Source of the DNA: Apteryx mantelli | Lineage: Eukaryota; Chordata; Aves; Apterygiformes; Apterygidae | Direction of reading: 5' to 3' | Assembly: GCF_036417845.1 (NCBI RefSeq) | Contig: NC_089979.1 | Coordinates: 20,788,458-20,852,457 of the forward strand | Length of the DNA: 64,000 bases | Part shown: positions 28,201-40,025 of the stretch, one piece after another | Layout of the letters: every line of letters starts with the position of its first letter | Position numbering within the stretch: position 1 is the stretch's first letter | Position numbers and translations under genes: made by a program | Notes under the pieces: model-generated | What the model saw: the letters and a program-made list of their open reading frames with translations, nothing else | Told to the model about the DNA's origin: nothing | Databases searched by the model: none

Positions 28201-28910
28201 GTGTACAGTTCAAAACAAGCTGTATTTTCCTATATGTTATTATTAACTCTTTTACTGATTAATGAACAAACAATATACTTTAGCTCATCAGTGAACATAT
28301 TTTTTATGATGCACATGATTTGTTCTTCAAAAAGTGAGCAAATATCTTCCTTCACTAGGAGTGCAAAGAGTGCTACAAAGCCATATTTGTTCATTTTACC
28401 TGAGGAGTCCAGAGGATCCAAAACTGATTTTTGGTCACCAGCAAAGTCCTTTAAACATGGCCTGGCTTGGTTCAGGCTGTTGGGTGCTAGGCTGTCACTC
28501 CCCTCATGGTTAACCATATCATTTACATGTAGTCAGGGCACTGATAGTAACATCACCCTTCCTGACATCTGTATAAAATCTTTGTACAAACACAGGTTCC
28601 TTAAGGCCTCAGTGTCTTTAAAGACAGCAAGTTTTGGCCTTTGGAATGCATTTCATCTTGGCATCTTCCTATCCTGCTCTGCATCATTTTGGTTAAAGAG
28701 TTTAAACCACTCTTATGGACTGTGCCATGCTATGGGCTGCACCATGCTTATTCTGTTCAGATTCTCTTTCTAAAGAATCTAACTCATTCCTCTTCTTCCC
28801 AGACTCTCTCACCTGTCTTTTCCTGGGAATATCCTCATTCAGAGAATAAGTATTTGATCAACACAGCCTTATTTGCTGATTTGTTCTGCTTCCTGAAACT
28901 ATTTTCTTAA
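28201..28910. other. Block with long open frames on both strands, unrecognised
   Basis: A 190-codon + strand frame (28201-28773) overlaps a 95-codon minus-strand frame (28230-28517). The minus-strand frame has a more protein-like composition, including FVALFALLVKEDICSLFEEQ, and the minus strand further upstream also has short open stretches such as KKRNELDSLERESEQNKHG separated by stops. One possible reading is a decayed retroposed or transposon-derived gene on the minus strand. I recognise no family, and a chance opening remains possible. Confidence 0.2.
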
Positions 28911-29889
28911 AAGGCCCATGTTATGGAGCTGAGGATACTTAATTCTAGGCCTCCTAAGTATTTTTGGAGATACACCATTCTTTCATAAGCAATGGGCTAT
29001 TATTGTGAATGCACGATAAATTGCTGAAGAGACCATGCTGTGGTTCTTTCTGTTTCATGGAGATCAGTTTATTACACTTGTGGCAGCTAGTGTAGTACAG
29101 CTGAAATTACAAAGTGGTTTCATTTAACACTCTTCCAAATTTTCATTTTCCTGATTTTGTAAAGTGTACAAAATTGAAGCCCTTTCAGGCTAAAGTTTTC
29201 TGTGCTTGGTGCCTACTCAAATAACAATTATTTTGGAAAGCTTGAAAGTTCCTTAAGTCACTTTGAAGTAGTGAGAAAGGTGACAAATGTGCAAGAGTGC
29301 CACTTCAAAACAATTTTTATTACTTTTTTCTATATAGATAATTGTACTCTGACTCAAGAATGGCTGAATTTTACAACATACTAACGTAGGAGAAAAAGGA
29401 TAACTTTTTTAAGCAAAGATGTTTGACATTATCTGGGGTGATTATTAGCAAATAAAGTCCTTGTCTCCTCTTGTGACATTACAGTACAATCTTTCCCTCA
29501 CCAGATACCTCATAGGAAAAGACTGCTGATGGGACAGTGGCATAAAGCCTCAGGAGGGAACTAGGCAGTCTGCTATCCAAATAAATTCACAATCTCTTCA
29601 TGCACAAGCACACAGGGAGAATTAAGCAAGGGAGCAGAAGCTAAAGATGACAGCAATCTGAGCGAAGGTCTTCCAGAAATAAGAGAAGGATGGATTTGTA
29701 CTCCTTAAAACTAGTTTTGTGCCCAGCTGCCTGCTGTGACAGATACTTCTAAGCCTCTTTTTTGATGTTTGGTATCTGTAACGTTAGTCCTTACCCACAG
29801 GAGCTGAGGGGGAATGAGAAAGGTCTGCCACAGTCTGGTGTCCACGATACTTCCTGGGATGTGGGAGGCTAAAGGTAAACTCCCTGCAA

Positions 29890-29975
29890 TAAGTTCAGCA
29901 AAGCAGGGATCTGAACTGCAATCTCCCATCTCACAGATGAATCCCCTAGTTACTGGGCTGCTGGGTGTAAGTCAA
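29890..29975 (-). mobile_element. tRNA-derived SINE head (old)
   Basis: Read on the minus strand, this segment has both internal RNA polymerase III promoter boxes of a tRNA-like head. An A-box-like GCCCAGTAACTAGGGG lies at about 29943-29958, and a B-box-like GTTCAGATCCC lies at 29906-29916, about 30 bases further on. The stretch between them matches by eye an old amniote repeat containing 'actgggctat' and 'gggatttgaacc' on the opposite strand. Substitutions throughout show that it is an old copy and not a working tRNA gene. Confidence 0.5.
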
Positions 29976-30644
29976 TTGATATGGTCAGCTGCTCCCAATA
30001 TCTTTTAAAGGAAATTTGATCTGGTCAGGGTGATCTGAGAACATGGCTGAAGTGGGCAGCATGGATGAGGTGCATGTGGCCTGCAGTGCTCAGCAGTGCT
30101 AGGATTTGTGTAATTGTGTACACCCATGAAAGGCAATTTAGATACCAAAGGGATTTCTGTATTTCTGAAGTTAGGCACAGCTAGATTAGTTTTCTGAGGT
30201 TTTCACTGGTGCCAAAACAGATGGTTAAATGCTTTAAGCCTCCATAAATGTAGTCCAAGTCTTCATAGACTATCCAGATTGACTTTCAGAAAAGAACAGA
30301 ATTGTTTGGGTTCTTTTTAAGTGTTGGTTCATGCACCAAAGCCAATAAGTTAGTAAGCTATCTGTTATTCACCTAGTTGATGTTTACATATGCAATTAAT
30401 TACAGATGCAGTTGAATATGCATCCTTGCTTCAGTAATTGTGTGCATGTATTAAGAGTTATGTTGAATCCAGATGGAGGCTACAAAAACAAATGTGAAGG
30501 ATGAATGAAAGAAACCATACTGACAGATGACCTGAAAGACTGGAAGCTTTAAAGCAGTATTCCTTTCTGTATATTTGGCAGATCATAACTGATCTATAAG
30601 TAGTTAGAAAGTAACTGATACAACTACTTACTGATACTTAAAAT

Positions 30645-30692
30645 AATATATATATATATACACAGTATTATATATATATATTTTTTTTTTCC
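30645..30692. repeat. (TA)n microsatellite with poly-T
   Basis: Two TA runs (30645-30660 and 30668-30680) are separated by CACAGTAT and followed by a T-run. Confidence 0.9.
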
Positions 30693-31370
30693 TTGCAAAC
30701 TAGAAAGCAAGCAAATGGAGATAAATAGAAGTAATAGATTAACTGTCAAAGTCTTCCTTAATTTCTATTGGGTTGTAAATGAAAACGACCACTGTAGTAA
30801 TAATACAGAAAATCATCTTTCATTCAGTTTATTTATTCACTTATTTCTTTCAATTTTAATAAATAAATATTGACAAGAACAGGTGCTGGAGGAATGATTA
30901 TCCAGTTGCTATGAAGAAAGATGGGCAAGTGGCTGAGAAAAGGAAATGGAATAGAAAGAAGATTAATGCTTGATATTATCAGTTTTGACTTATGTGGAAA
31001 AATGTATTTTTTGACTGACCACTTTTTTCTCAATCCCTTGAGGGCTTTCTTAATATTGGTTTGACTATATCAGAAATTGAGACAGAAATCCAATATATTT
31101 GCCACAGAGGAAGGAAGTAAAAGGTTTTCAAATTTGTCTTTGTAACTTTCCAGCATGACTAATAGTTTCAGATAGAGAAAGAGAGATACTTTAACTTGCA
31201 AAGGGTTGGTACAGATGCAAATTTAGTTTCACAATCACTTTTTAATAGGCAAATTATGATGAATAGAAATTACTTTTATATTCTAGATTAAATAGCACTG
31301 TAAGACCAATAATATTTTTAGATATGCTTTTCAGCTACAATTTCCCTTTAGGTTACCAGATAATGTCTTT

Positions 31371-31395
31371 TTTTTTTTTCTTTTTTTTTTTTTAA
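31371..31395. repeat. Interrupted poly-T tract
   Basis: About 24 T with one C interruption. It could be the tail of a minus-strand retroposon, but no body is recognised next to it. Confidence 0.8.
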
Positions 31396-32476
31396 GCAGA
31401 AAAGAGCAAAGAGCCATTAGAAAGTAAAAGAAGTAGAGAGAGGAGGGAAATTTTTATTTAATGGGCAATGGAGACATTGGTCAATAAGCACTAGCACAGG
31501 TAAAACTACACACTTTATTTTCGATTTCCCTAATAAAGGGGTAGTAAATAGATGTTATTGCAATAGTCCACTAATTTGTTGAATAGCTAGGAGTTAAATA
31601 ATAATGAAGATAAATGTGTTCCCTTTTCTATAAAGGGTCTTGATACTCTCTCTCATGGTAGAGATTTAAACGTTCACTCTGAATTCTATAACCTTTTCTC
31701 AAGCAAATAGCTGAGCTCCTGCTCAATAACATAAAAAAAAAAAAAAGAGCTTTTCAGTTTAAAATTTTTAAATTATTTTACTTCCTGGGACATTAAATAT
31801 TTGTGTCTTAAAAGCAGTAAATTTTATTTGGCTCATTTCTTAAAGTGGAACACTGTTCTGTGGAGAATCTGGAAACTGCCAAAGGTAGGGCTGTATGATA
31901 TAGGTTTCACAATGCTGTTATCACTGTGGACTTGTTTTAGTTGAATGCTTTGCAAAGCCAATAATGAACGAGGTTACTGTGAATGCAGGAATGACCTATG
32001 ATTTATACATTAGATTTGATGGAACAAATTTGAGATGGTTTAATTACTGTGCTAAATAATAAACTGTAATTTTTGGGTAACTTAGTGCAGTTAAACAGCA
32101 AGTTCTGCAAAATGCATGAATAACAGGACATATATTTGTGATGTAAGGTTATATGATGGCATATGTGTTATACTGAATGGCCATAAATCTGCAAGGTAAA
32201 GCTCACTTAAATAGGAGCTGTATTGCAACTCTATGAACTAGTACAAAGTATCGTGTCATTAGCTGGAAAACTGTATTGTACTCTCAATAGCTAGAGCAAA
32301 GCTTGTGAAAGCAGTGTAGGCCAATTTTGAAGTAACGATTCTTTGAAGCTGAGTTTGACTCTAGGAGAATAAATGAAGTTATTAGCCATCACTGTGATTA
32401 ATAGTGACAAATTAAAATATATCTGAACTTCCCAAATGGTTTATATAATCATATGTATTAATATATTATTTTGCAG

Positions 32477-32622
32477 ACCTATTCTAAGAACTGCAAGAGA
32501 ACATAAAATAGTGTATAGAATGATGAAACTTATTCCTGACATAAATGTTCAGCTTTCTGATGCAGAACTGAAAGAGCTCAGCACGAGTACCATCAAGGAA
32601 TACTGGGAAAAAGGAAGCACAG
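32477..32622 (+). CDS. CNBD1: CNBD1 exon: helices and first strand before the cyclic-nucleotide fold
   Basis: This is a 146-base internal exon. The acceptor is TATTATTTTGCAG and the donor is CACAG followed by GTAGCA. The first base completes a codon begun in an unseen exon, 48 full codons follow, and a final G starts the next codon. The translation begins PILRTAREHKIVYRMMK and ends EYWEKGST. The segment NVQLSDAELKELSTSTIKEY matches the helical lead-in of CNBD proteins, in which a short 'EL..L' helix precedes the first beta strand (here YWEKGST). The open frame runs on past the donor to 32720, but those residues are not domain-like, which supports the donor. The preceding exon was not found; a 47-base candidate at 20297 fits in phase only. 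Confidence 0.8.
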
Positions 32623-32751
32623 GTAGCAGTATATCTATCACAGTGACTTTATCATCTGGTTATAAAAAAAAAAAAAGGTTTATTTTTTCAGGTGCTGAAA
32701 CAGATATGTTCTCTTTTTAATATGATGTTGTCTGTTAGAGTTATATTCCTG

Positions 32752-32753
<2 letters not shown>

Positions 32754-32782
<29 letters not shown>
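32754..32782. repeat. (AT)n microsatellite
   Basis: About 14 uninterrupted AT dinucleotides, 130 bases downstream of a splice donor. Confidence 0.95.
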
Positions 32783-34188
32783 TCTTGTCTCTCCAAAACC
32801 AGAATTGAAGATGCTGTCACAAGCAGATTTCATATTCTTTGAGAGCAAAAAAATGGATCATCTTATATAAGAATTCTGGAATGGAATACCTTTACAGGGT
32901 ATTTTGGGCATAGAGTTTAAATTCTAATTCTGTTAGATGGACTAAAAGAATTTTACAAGAGTCCTTATTGTCCTTAATCAAGAAATATCCTCTTCCAGAC
33001 CTTGCTAGTTCTGAAGATCACTCAAAAACTAACCACAGAAAATGTTGCTCAGGATTCAAAACTGTGACAAGTGAAGTTGGGTGACTCACTGTCTGAGCCC
33101 CAGCTTGATAGATTGCTATTCCTGTTCTGCGTTATGACACTGTCTCTACTCTTTCAATTATGCTGTAATATGAATTGTCAGTTTTTTTCCCCTAGAAGCT
33201 TCCTACTAGTTCCTACGAGGAGAAATTTTGAAGAGCTTTCTTAATTTACTTCATGAGATATTCGTGCATTATTAATTCCCTGCAGATTAGATATTGCTAG
33301 GTGTTTTGTTTTGTTTTTCCTATATATAATTTACTTTCTCTTAAAATCATCAGAAAGTTTCCTATAAATTAGACTAACTCTTTGCTACAGCTACAATACC
33401 AAGAAAGGCTGTTTTGCGTTGTACATCATCAGGGTGCCACCATTTTGATGATGTATAAAATTAAGTGTCACTATCTTTATGAAGGATAACACTAGGCAAC
33501 ATGCTCAAAGTGATAAATAACACAAAGAGCCATTGCTCTGATGATGTATTCTAGTAAGGGGATAGTACTGATGTAAAATACATAATGAGAGCAAGTTGTT
33601 TGGAGTTATCTATCATCAGAGCAAAAATCCTTAATGTTATATACTGTCTTGGCAGCATTGGTCTGACAATACATAATACAAAATGGAGTCTCTTTACATA
33701 TGTGTCATGGATATCATTTATTGCATAAAATAAGGAAGAGATGAGAAAAGATAATCTCTGTTTTGTTTTTGTTCTGTTTTTGGAATCAAGTCTCTTTTGA
33801 GAGGATAGAGCTGCAAAAGTTAGAGACCATTGGTTATTAAATCTATTGTCTGTGTCTCCAAAATTAGGCAGTGGAATATGCAAATAAATCACGTCTATAG
33901 ATAAAACAATGCTTCTAACACTAACACTGCTTGTCTAATTAAAGACTCTATGTCAATATCTCATTGTAATAACATGTAGTATCTGGCAAGGTTTTTGTTG
34001 TCATCTATGTTTGTATTGGTCAGTGACTTGAATTGTAGACTAAAGTCCTGTGGTAGTAGGGCTGTACACCTAGTGATGGCATGATGGACTTACAACTCCA
34101 GCCATGACACCCTGTTGGATTTTAAAGATCTATTTAGTCTTTACATGGAATAGTCTGATGAATGCTTGAATTAATGTGTTTAAAGTTA

Positions 34189-34302
34189 ATATGCAAATCA
34201 AAGTGTGAAACTCAGGATGGAGGTGCTTACATTACAGCATTGCTATGTAATTAACAGGCAGACTGAACGAAGATGTGAGCAGGCAGGAACTACATTTGCA
34301 TA
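34189..34302. promoter_or_regulatory. Two POU octamer motifs 100 bases apart (possible enhancer)
   Basis: ATGCAAAT (about 34192-34199) and its reverse complement ATTTGCAT (about 34291-34298, continuing AATGA) both match the POU-family octamer perfectly. They flank a non-repetitive block. Two perfect octamers within about 110 bases is more than background, but AT-rich DNA produces them readily. No expression or conservation evidence is available. Confidence 0.2.
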
Positions 34303-36969
34303 ATGATATGGTGATAATGAAAAGGACAGATGTAAAGTCATAGCTCATGACTCACATGATAGTCATGAAAATTGGCTTCTTGATGCAGTATTCAAATTTG
34401 AGAAAATCAGGGACTTAGTTGTGAATTGCCCTATAAATCTTGGTCACTAGGACATCCATGTTATGTTAGATGGGGTGCTTTATTGATTTTTTAATAGCTA
34501 ATGCGGAACCATTATATGGTGTAAAATGGTGGCAAAAACTGCTGATCATGAAGCAGTTTGTCAGAAAAAAGCTAATTTTAATGATTCACTGTCACATTAT
34601 GCCTTACAGACAAAGCTGTTTTACACCAATATACAATCATTTCCTGTTCTTTGAACCAGACTAGGCACTATTTTCAGTCTAATCTGATGCTATGATCTAA
34701 AAATAAATGGTAAATTGATTTTATACTAAGTAAAACAGGCTTGACAAAAAGAATAAATGCCAGGCATGTTTTTAATCTCCAAAGATTATCTTTTAGAGTT
34801 CAAGTTCAAGAAAGTAACGCATTATTTCTCTTATACACTCCAACATATCCTGTAACAAGGGTTTCCACACTCATTTGCTTCCAGGTAATACCTTTGAGAG
34901 AAATACATCTAAAACATTTTCAATTTAGGGGATTATTTCTGTAAGCATTAAATCAAAGACAGGTCTTCCTTTGACTTCAGTAGGTGCTAGATGAAGTCCC
35001 AAAGGACTTATGCAAATACAGAGCTGTAAAAATACCAAGAAAGTTCTGTGATGAAGCAGTCACCAATTTATGGCTGATGAGGCTGACCATGGGAATAACA
35101 ATAGTTTTGGACCATAGATTCATAGTTTCCGTCTCTTATTGTGAAGTATTCTATTTTCTGTTACTATTGATATAAAATCTAGAATACTTCACAAAAATCT
35201 GGTAATTTCAGTGTCATAAAAGCTGAGAAAACAGTGGAAATTTTGGAGAAAAGGAATGATCCAGAGGCTGATGGGGTTGGCTTGTGAAGAAAGAATAAGT
35301 TTTTTTCTGAGAAAAGTTCAATGAATGATGTGGGCTACAAACATTTTGAAGAACTAAAATGGTAAGAAGACAAGGAAGTGCAGCATGTGGGATGTCAACT
35401 GGGGCAATGAGTGGAACTGAGCTAAAAAGGTTTGTGGGACTGATAGCCAGGTGCTGAGAGGCTACTGGTGCTAACCCGGGCTATAGAGATGCCTGTGATT
35501 TGTACAGCCAGAGAAGCATGGTTGATTTAAGAAAAACAAATAGTGTAGGCTGATTTACATTCACAATTTCTCTTTTTTATCACCACAGCCACTATTTTCA
35601 ATGCTGTTTAGTAGACTTTTTTTGTCAGAAAACTGAGGCATATGACATAAGGCATCATTTTCCATCAGAGAGTGCTTCCTTTTTCTTCTTGATGCTGCAT
35701 CTCTCATGTTCTAGGTCTTGAAGCTTGATGCGGTGAAACAAAGCAGAGGTAGAAATAGCCTCCAGAGCACATTAATGCATTAAAGAAAGTAGAAATGGGG
35801 ATGAATACCTTATTTATATTGCCAGACATAATGGTTAACATGTCAGGCCATGAAATTAAAAAGTGCTTTCTTATGCTGGGGCAAGTTGAGGCTCTGGAAA
35901 CCACCAATAGTTAGAAGAGACAACTAGGGATGTTATAAAATTTATTTGCTGTACCAGCTTGTAAAGACACAGACATATTGCAAAGATTTTGGAAAGCTGT
36001 ACTTCTGCTTGAGTCATCCGAAATGAATTGAAGCAGAAGTTTTCATCTCTCTCTGACACGAAATGACACAACTGAAAGAATTCTGAAATCCTAGAATACT
36101 TTCTACTTGGTCTGTGCTTCATAACATCTGCAAGCATTTACATTTATGTCTCCAGTTTGGATTGTATATGTTCAAGTTTGGCTTGTATATGTCCAGTTTG
36201 GCATGCATATATGCAAGTAACCCAAGAATGGGTACTTTACTTTAGCTTTGTGTTGTGACCCAGATGAAATCTTTTAGTTGAACCTGTGTCAAATTGGTTA
36301 AAAATAGTTGTCTAAAGTGTTGTAATTTTGTACTGCACCCAAAATGTACTTTATAGGTGCATTTCATACAATTTACAATCTAAAATAAATTACCCCAAAA
36401 AGGTTTGCCTTCGAAAAAATAAAAAGACCATACTGATCACATTAAATGTTTAGCTTGTAATCTCATTTTCTTTACTTGCACTTTTGCCAATAGTAGGCAT
36501 TTAAACCTTAAAAAAAAATCACATTTATTTAGTTATAAAATATTTCAACTGCTACACTGCAACATTATTAATCTGTGCTAAATGATTTAAGAAAGTCAAA
36601 TTATTTTTTACTTTATTTAGATTAATGGCATTCTTACTTGATAGAAAATCCCCTTTGACCCAGGACACCATGTCTTCTTGTCAGTAAAAGACAGACTAGT
36701 AAGTCTTACACAAATATAGGATTTGGGGTCCTTTTCTTGTGCAGTATTTATGAACCTCAATTAAAAATATAAAAACCAAAATTTGTTAGGTCTTCTGCAA
36801 AGGTTATTTATGCCATAGGTTGTTCTTCTAAGTTTTTCTTTTTCTTTGTACATCTTTTCTTATGAACTTCTTAAAATACATTACCTATTGTAAATAAAAA
36901 CAAATAAAACAACATGAAGACAGACAACTGTACCTATAGCTTGGAAATTAATCTCTTTTTTTATTCTAG

Positions 36970-37130
36970 TAGTTGGAAATCAAGGTTTTTATGCAATATT
37001 GAAAGGCTCTGCTAGACCTCAAAAAAGACTTTACAAAAGAATGTTGGGAGAAAACTTTGATTCCTGGGCGATGGAGACATCTCCTCAACCTGCTCAGGGA
37101 TCTGCAAGTGATTTATCTGATTAGGAACTG
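36970..37130 (+). CDS. CNBD1: CNBD1 exon: core beta strands, with in-frame TAG near its end
   Basis: This exon follows a TTTTTTTATTCTAGTAG acceptor. Splicing after the first AG gives 161 bases, and after the second AG (start 36973) 158 bases; both keep frame and differ by one Val. The donor is CTG followed by GTAAGC. The translation V-GNQGFYAILKGSARPQ is the classic pair of strands around the G-FYV-L-G turn of a cyclic-nucleotide-binding domain. It is followed by KRLYKRMLGENFDSWAMETS and a polar, poorly ordered tail ending SASDLSD. A TAG (37122-37124) then interrupts the frame, followed by GAA CTG and the donor. The phase-0 end matches the next exon. If the TAG is real, the product stops inside the first domain. 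A weaker donor, GTGATT at 37108, would avoid the stop but breaks phase with the next exon. Confidence 0.75.
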
Positions 37131-37284
37131 GTAAGCACTGGGAGGGGTGTGTTGTATAGCAAAAACTACTGAAGGTCAACTACTACTCCTGTTAATATCC
37201 TGCTTCCAATACAAGGGCACAGAAATACATGTTAGTTATTAAATGTTGGTTAAAAAATGAATGTTGCAGCTAGATGAAATATAT

Positions 37285-37309
37285 ACACGCACGCACACAC
37301 ACACACGTT

Positions 37310-37335
<26 letters not shown>
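37285..37335. repeat. Compound (CA)n-(TA)n microsatellite
   Basis: An interrupted ACGC/AC run is followed by about 13 TA dinucleotides, 155 bases after the second visible exon. A 71-codon minus-strand frame across it (a YIYIYIYI run) is an artefact. Confidence 0.95.
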
Positions 37336-37340
<5 letters not shown>

Positions 37341-39034
37341 AAGTGGTCCACTTAGATATTGAACACCTTGGTCTAAAATATAACATGCCATGCAGTTACA
37401 TAAATATAAATATATAATATTATTGTTATAATAATTACTCAGAAATAATGCCATGTTATATACACTCTATCCAATGGTCTGCAACATCAGAATCTTATTC
37501 CTCGCTTACTTCATCTAGGCTGCTTTATATGGGTAAGGTGGAGATCTGTGAATATTTCTGGTTAGTCCTTCAATGGAAAAATTCAGTAAAGCTTTATAAA
37601 ACAAAGAGCTTTTAAATGTATATTTTGTTCAGTCACATTTAAAGAATTTTCCCCATTTGGAAATTTGGACATAATACTGGTGACTTCCTTTTTTTGAAAA
37701 TCTTTCCTTTTTAGAGTTTTTGAAATCTCTGGATATAAAATTTCAATATAAAGGCTTTACATTATCCTTGAAAATTAGCCCTACAATTTATAGCTGCTGT
37801 TTCTTGTCAATTGCTCCTTATGAAGTCTTTGTATTAACCTGTTTTAGACAGAGGAATTTCAGGCAGCTTATTTAATTAGAATTTATTTTGATAATTAATT
37901 TAATATACTTTATATTTTCTCAGTTTAATTAAAAAAATCTAGTATCTTACAAGACATCTAAAGTTTCAAGATTAAATGATCATTTTTTATTTCTTCCTAA
38001 ACAGAAAAAAGGTGCAGTTTTTATATCCTATAACACTATGCCATTTATTTGTGCACTTAGTGATTATAATGGGTTATATAAAGCATGTGCCTACATGTTT
38101 AAGCTTAACCTCTGTTTCTCATTTAATGAAGAAGCCAACTAGATTGGAGCTTCTTTTGAGAAATAATAGGCTTCCTACTTAGCTACTGGTTAAAGGCTTG
38201 TATGTACAAATATGGATGATTAACTGAGCACACAGAAGTTACTGGGTGGGTAATACAAAAATGATTTGCGAAAATTGGAATTGGCTGTCCTTGTTGCTGT
38301 TGTATATGAATCTGAATATATCAGTGAGAGTCCGAATAGCTTTCACTGATGTTTGGAGGTTTGGGAAGCTGTTTGATTTTGTGTGGATGGCCTTATCGCT
38401 TACAGTAAGCTTTCATCAACCTGCTGGAATTGATGCTGTTAAGCCTTCCTTCAAAAAGTGTTAAGCATTATTGTTACTCACATATCTTGTCTCATCAAAA
38501 CAAACAATAAATGAATTCTAAATGCCTTCAGGACCGAGAGTTAATGCCTCACAAAAGGGGCACTGAGAATTCATGATGCCATCATGCTAAAATAAAACTG
38601 CTGACCTTGAGGAGAATGGCAAGGAGACAGGATTAATTTTCTCTTATTTTGTCCCAGTCCATTCTAAATTAGATCCTCTTTGCAGATTGCAGGCAGTACA
38701 CCAATTGTTTTTCTTTAAATCCCTTTTTATTATGTTTGATGATAGTCCTGATCTGACCTTTTTTTTTGTCACTGTGTGTGAAGTGTTGTGCCATTCACCC
38801 AATCCAGCAAATATAAATTGTACTTCACTTATTTAGATGACGATGATTGCTGATTTTCTGAGCCCATTTATTTTAAGACCAACCCTTAGGTTTACCACCA
38901 TTTATTTTAAAGAAACTTTGTTTGACTGCTGTCAAGTGGCATCAGAAACTCCCCAAATAAAATCCTAAACAAAACAAAACAGAAAAGAGATGGATGATGG
39001 AGTATACTAACTTCCTGCTGGCAATAATGGATGT

Positions 39035-40025
39035 GGGGTTATAGGACTGGAAAGGAACTTTTGGGCTGTCTGTTTCAGTTTTTGGTTGTCTGGTTCAATC
39101 TGTTTTTTCTGTTCCATCACTGCAAATAATCCTTTTGCAATTCAAGTAGATACTACCTTAGAAATACAAGTTTTATGTTCGCTGGAAAGTTGTTCTTTAA
39201 AGAGTTATAAGAATTAGAAACTTTTAATTTTCTGTCTAATTTTACTAATGGCCAATTTGTACAAATTGATTTCTGACGTGTGTTTTATCTAAGATACTGC
39301 TTTTTAAATCTTTTATTCTTACCCAGATGTATATATAAACAATAGCTATATCCCTCTTACCATTTCTTTCCTAAACTAGACTAATCAAATACAGCTTTTC
39401 TAGTGTTCTGTCTTAAAGGAGAGCACCCATAGTCCTGCCCCTCCCTTTGGCTGGCTCCTCCTTGAACTGCTGGGCGAGCACAGCAGCCATGCATTCTAGA
39501 TGAGGTCTCATTAAGGCCTGCTATAATGGCACTAGTATTTCCATGTCTTCACCAGAAATCTCTCTCCTGATGCATGTAGAAACAAATTGCCATTTTCAGA
39601 GCTAAATTACTTTAGCAGTTCATAATTCTCCTATGATCAGCTGGAATTACAGTCCTTCCTTTGGGCACTAATTATGTATAAAAGTTTTTTTTTTTATGAT
39701 TGATACTCAAACATGATTAAATTTTATTTAATCTCCATCACTCTGTCCCTCAAACATACCATGGTAATTCTTCCATAATATCTTCCTGTTTTCTGATGAT
39801 GTCTCTCAGTGTTGTCTTATGAGCAAATTTCATCAGCATGCTCACAGCAGCTGGTCTAAAGTTATTAATGGAAGTATTATACCAATACTGGGCCCATGAT
39901 AAATCTTTGGAGAGTTTTTCTGTTAACATCTTTCAAGTCTGATACCTGTCTTTCTGGCACTCCTCACTCTGTTTATCTGCCTTTCAGCTTCTCTACTAAT
40001 CCAGCCTTTTCCCACCTGATGGTTT
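39035..40025 (-). mobile_element. Ancient CR1-type LINE, 3' region
   Basis: On the + strand the block begins with TTATAGGACTGGAAAGGAAC, the reverse complement of a CR1 3' end ('ataggactggaagggacctc'). It continues through recognisable old CR1 segments: a 'gctcctccttgaactgc' stretch, 'tagatgaggtctcattaaggcctg', 'gagcaaatttcatcagcatgctc' and 'ttattaatggaagtattataccaatactgggcccatgataaatcttt'. Each resembles the old CR1 type found across birds, crocodiles and turtles. Gaps and substitutions are frequent. This is probably the same old family as the copy at 14320-15620, in the same orientation. Confidence 0.6.

Larger units (their letters stand above)
32623..36969 (+). other. CNBD1: CNBD1 intron (phase 1), 4.3 kb
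   Basis: It starts GTAGCA and ends at a TAGTAG tandem acceptor behind a strong T-rich tract. It holds a TA microsatellite 130 bases after the donor and, at 34191-34300, two octamer motifs. No other exon with fitting phases (two bases in, one base out) was found. A 50-base open block at 35312-35361 was examined and rejected on phase. Confidence 0.7.

Noticed and set aside
29890..29975. A functional tRNA gene
   Set aside because: The polymerase III boxes are present, but the stems do not pair into a cloverleaf and no acceptor arm is visible; a SINE head fits better.
35312..35361. Open block KSSMNDVGYKHFEELK between an acceptor and a GTAAGA donor, as an extra exon
   Set aside because: Between the exons at 32477 and 36970 an exon must start with two bases and end with one. 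In that phase this block has a TGA stop.
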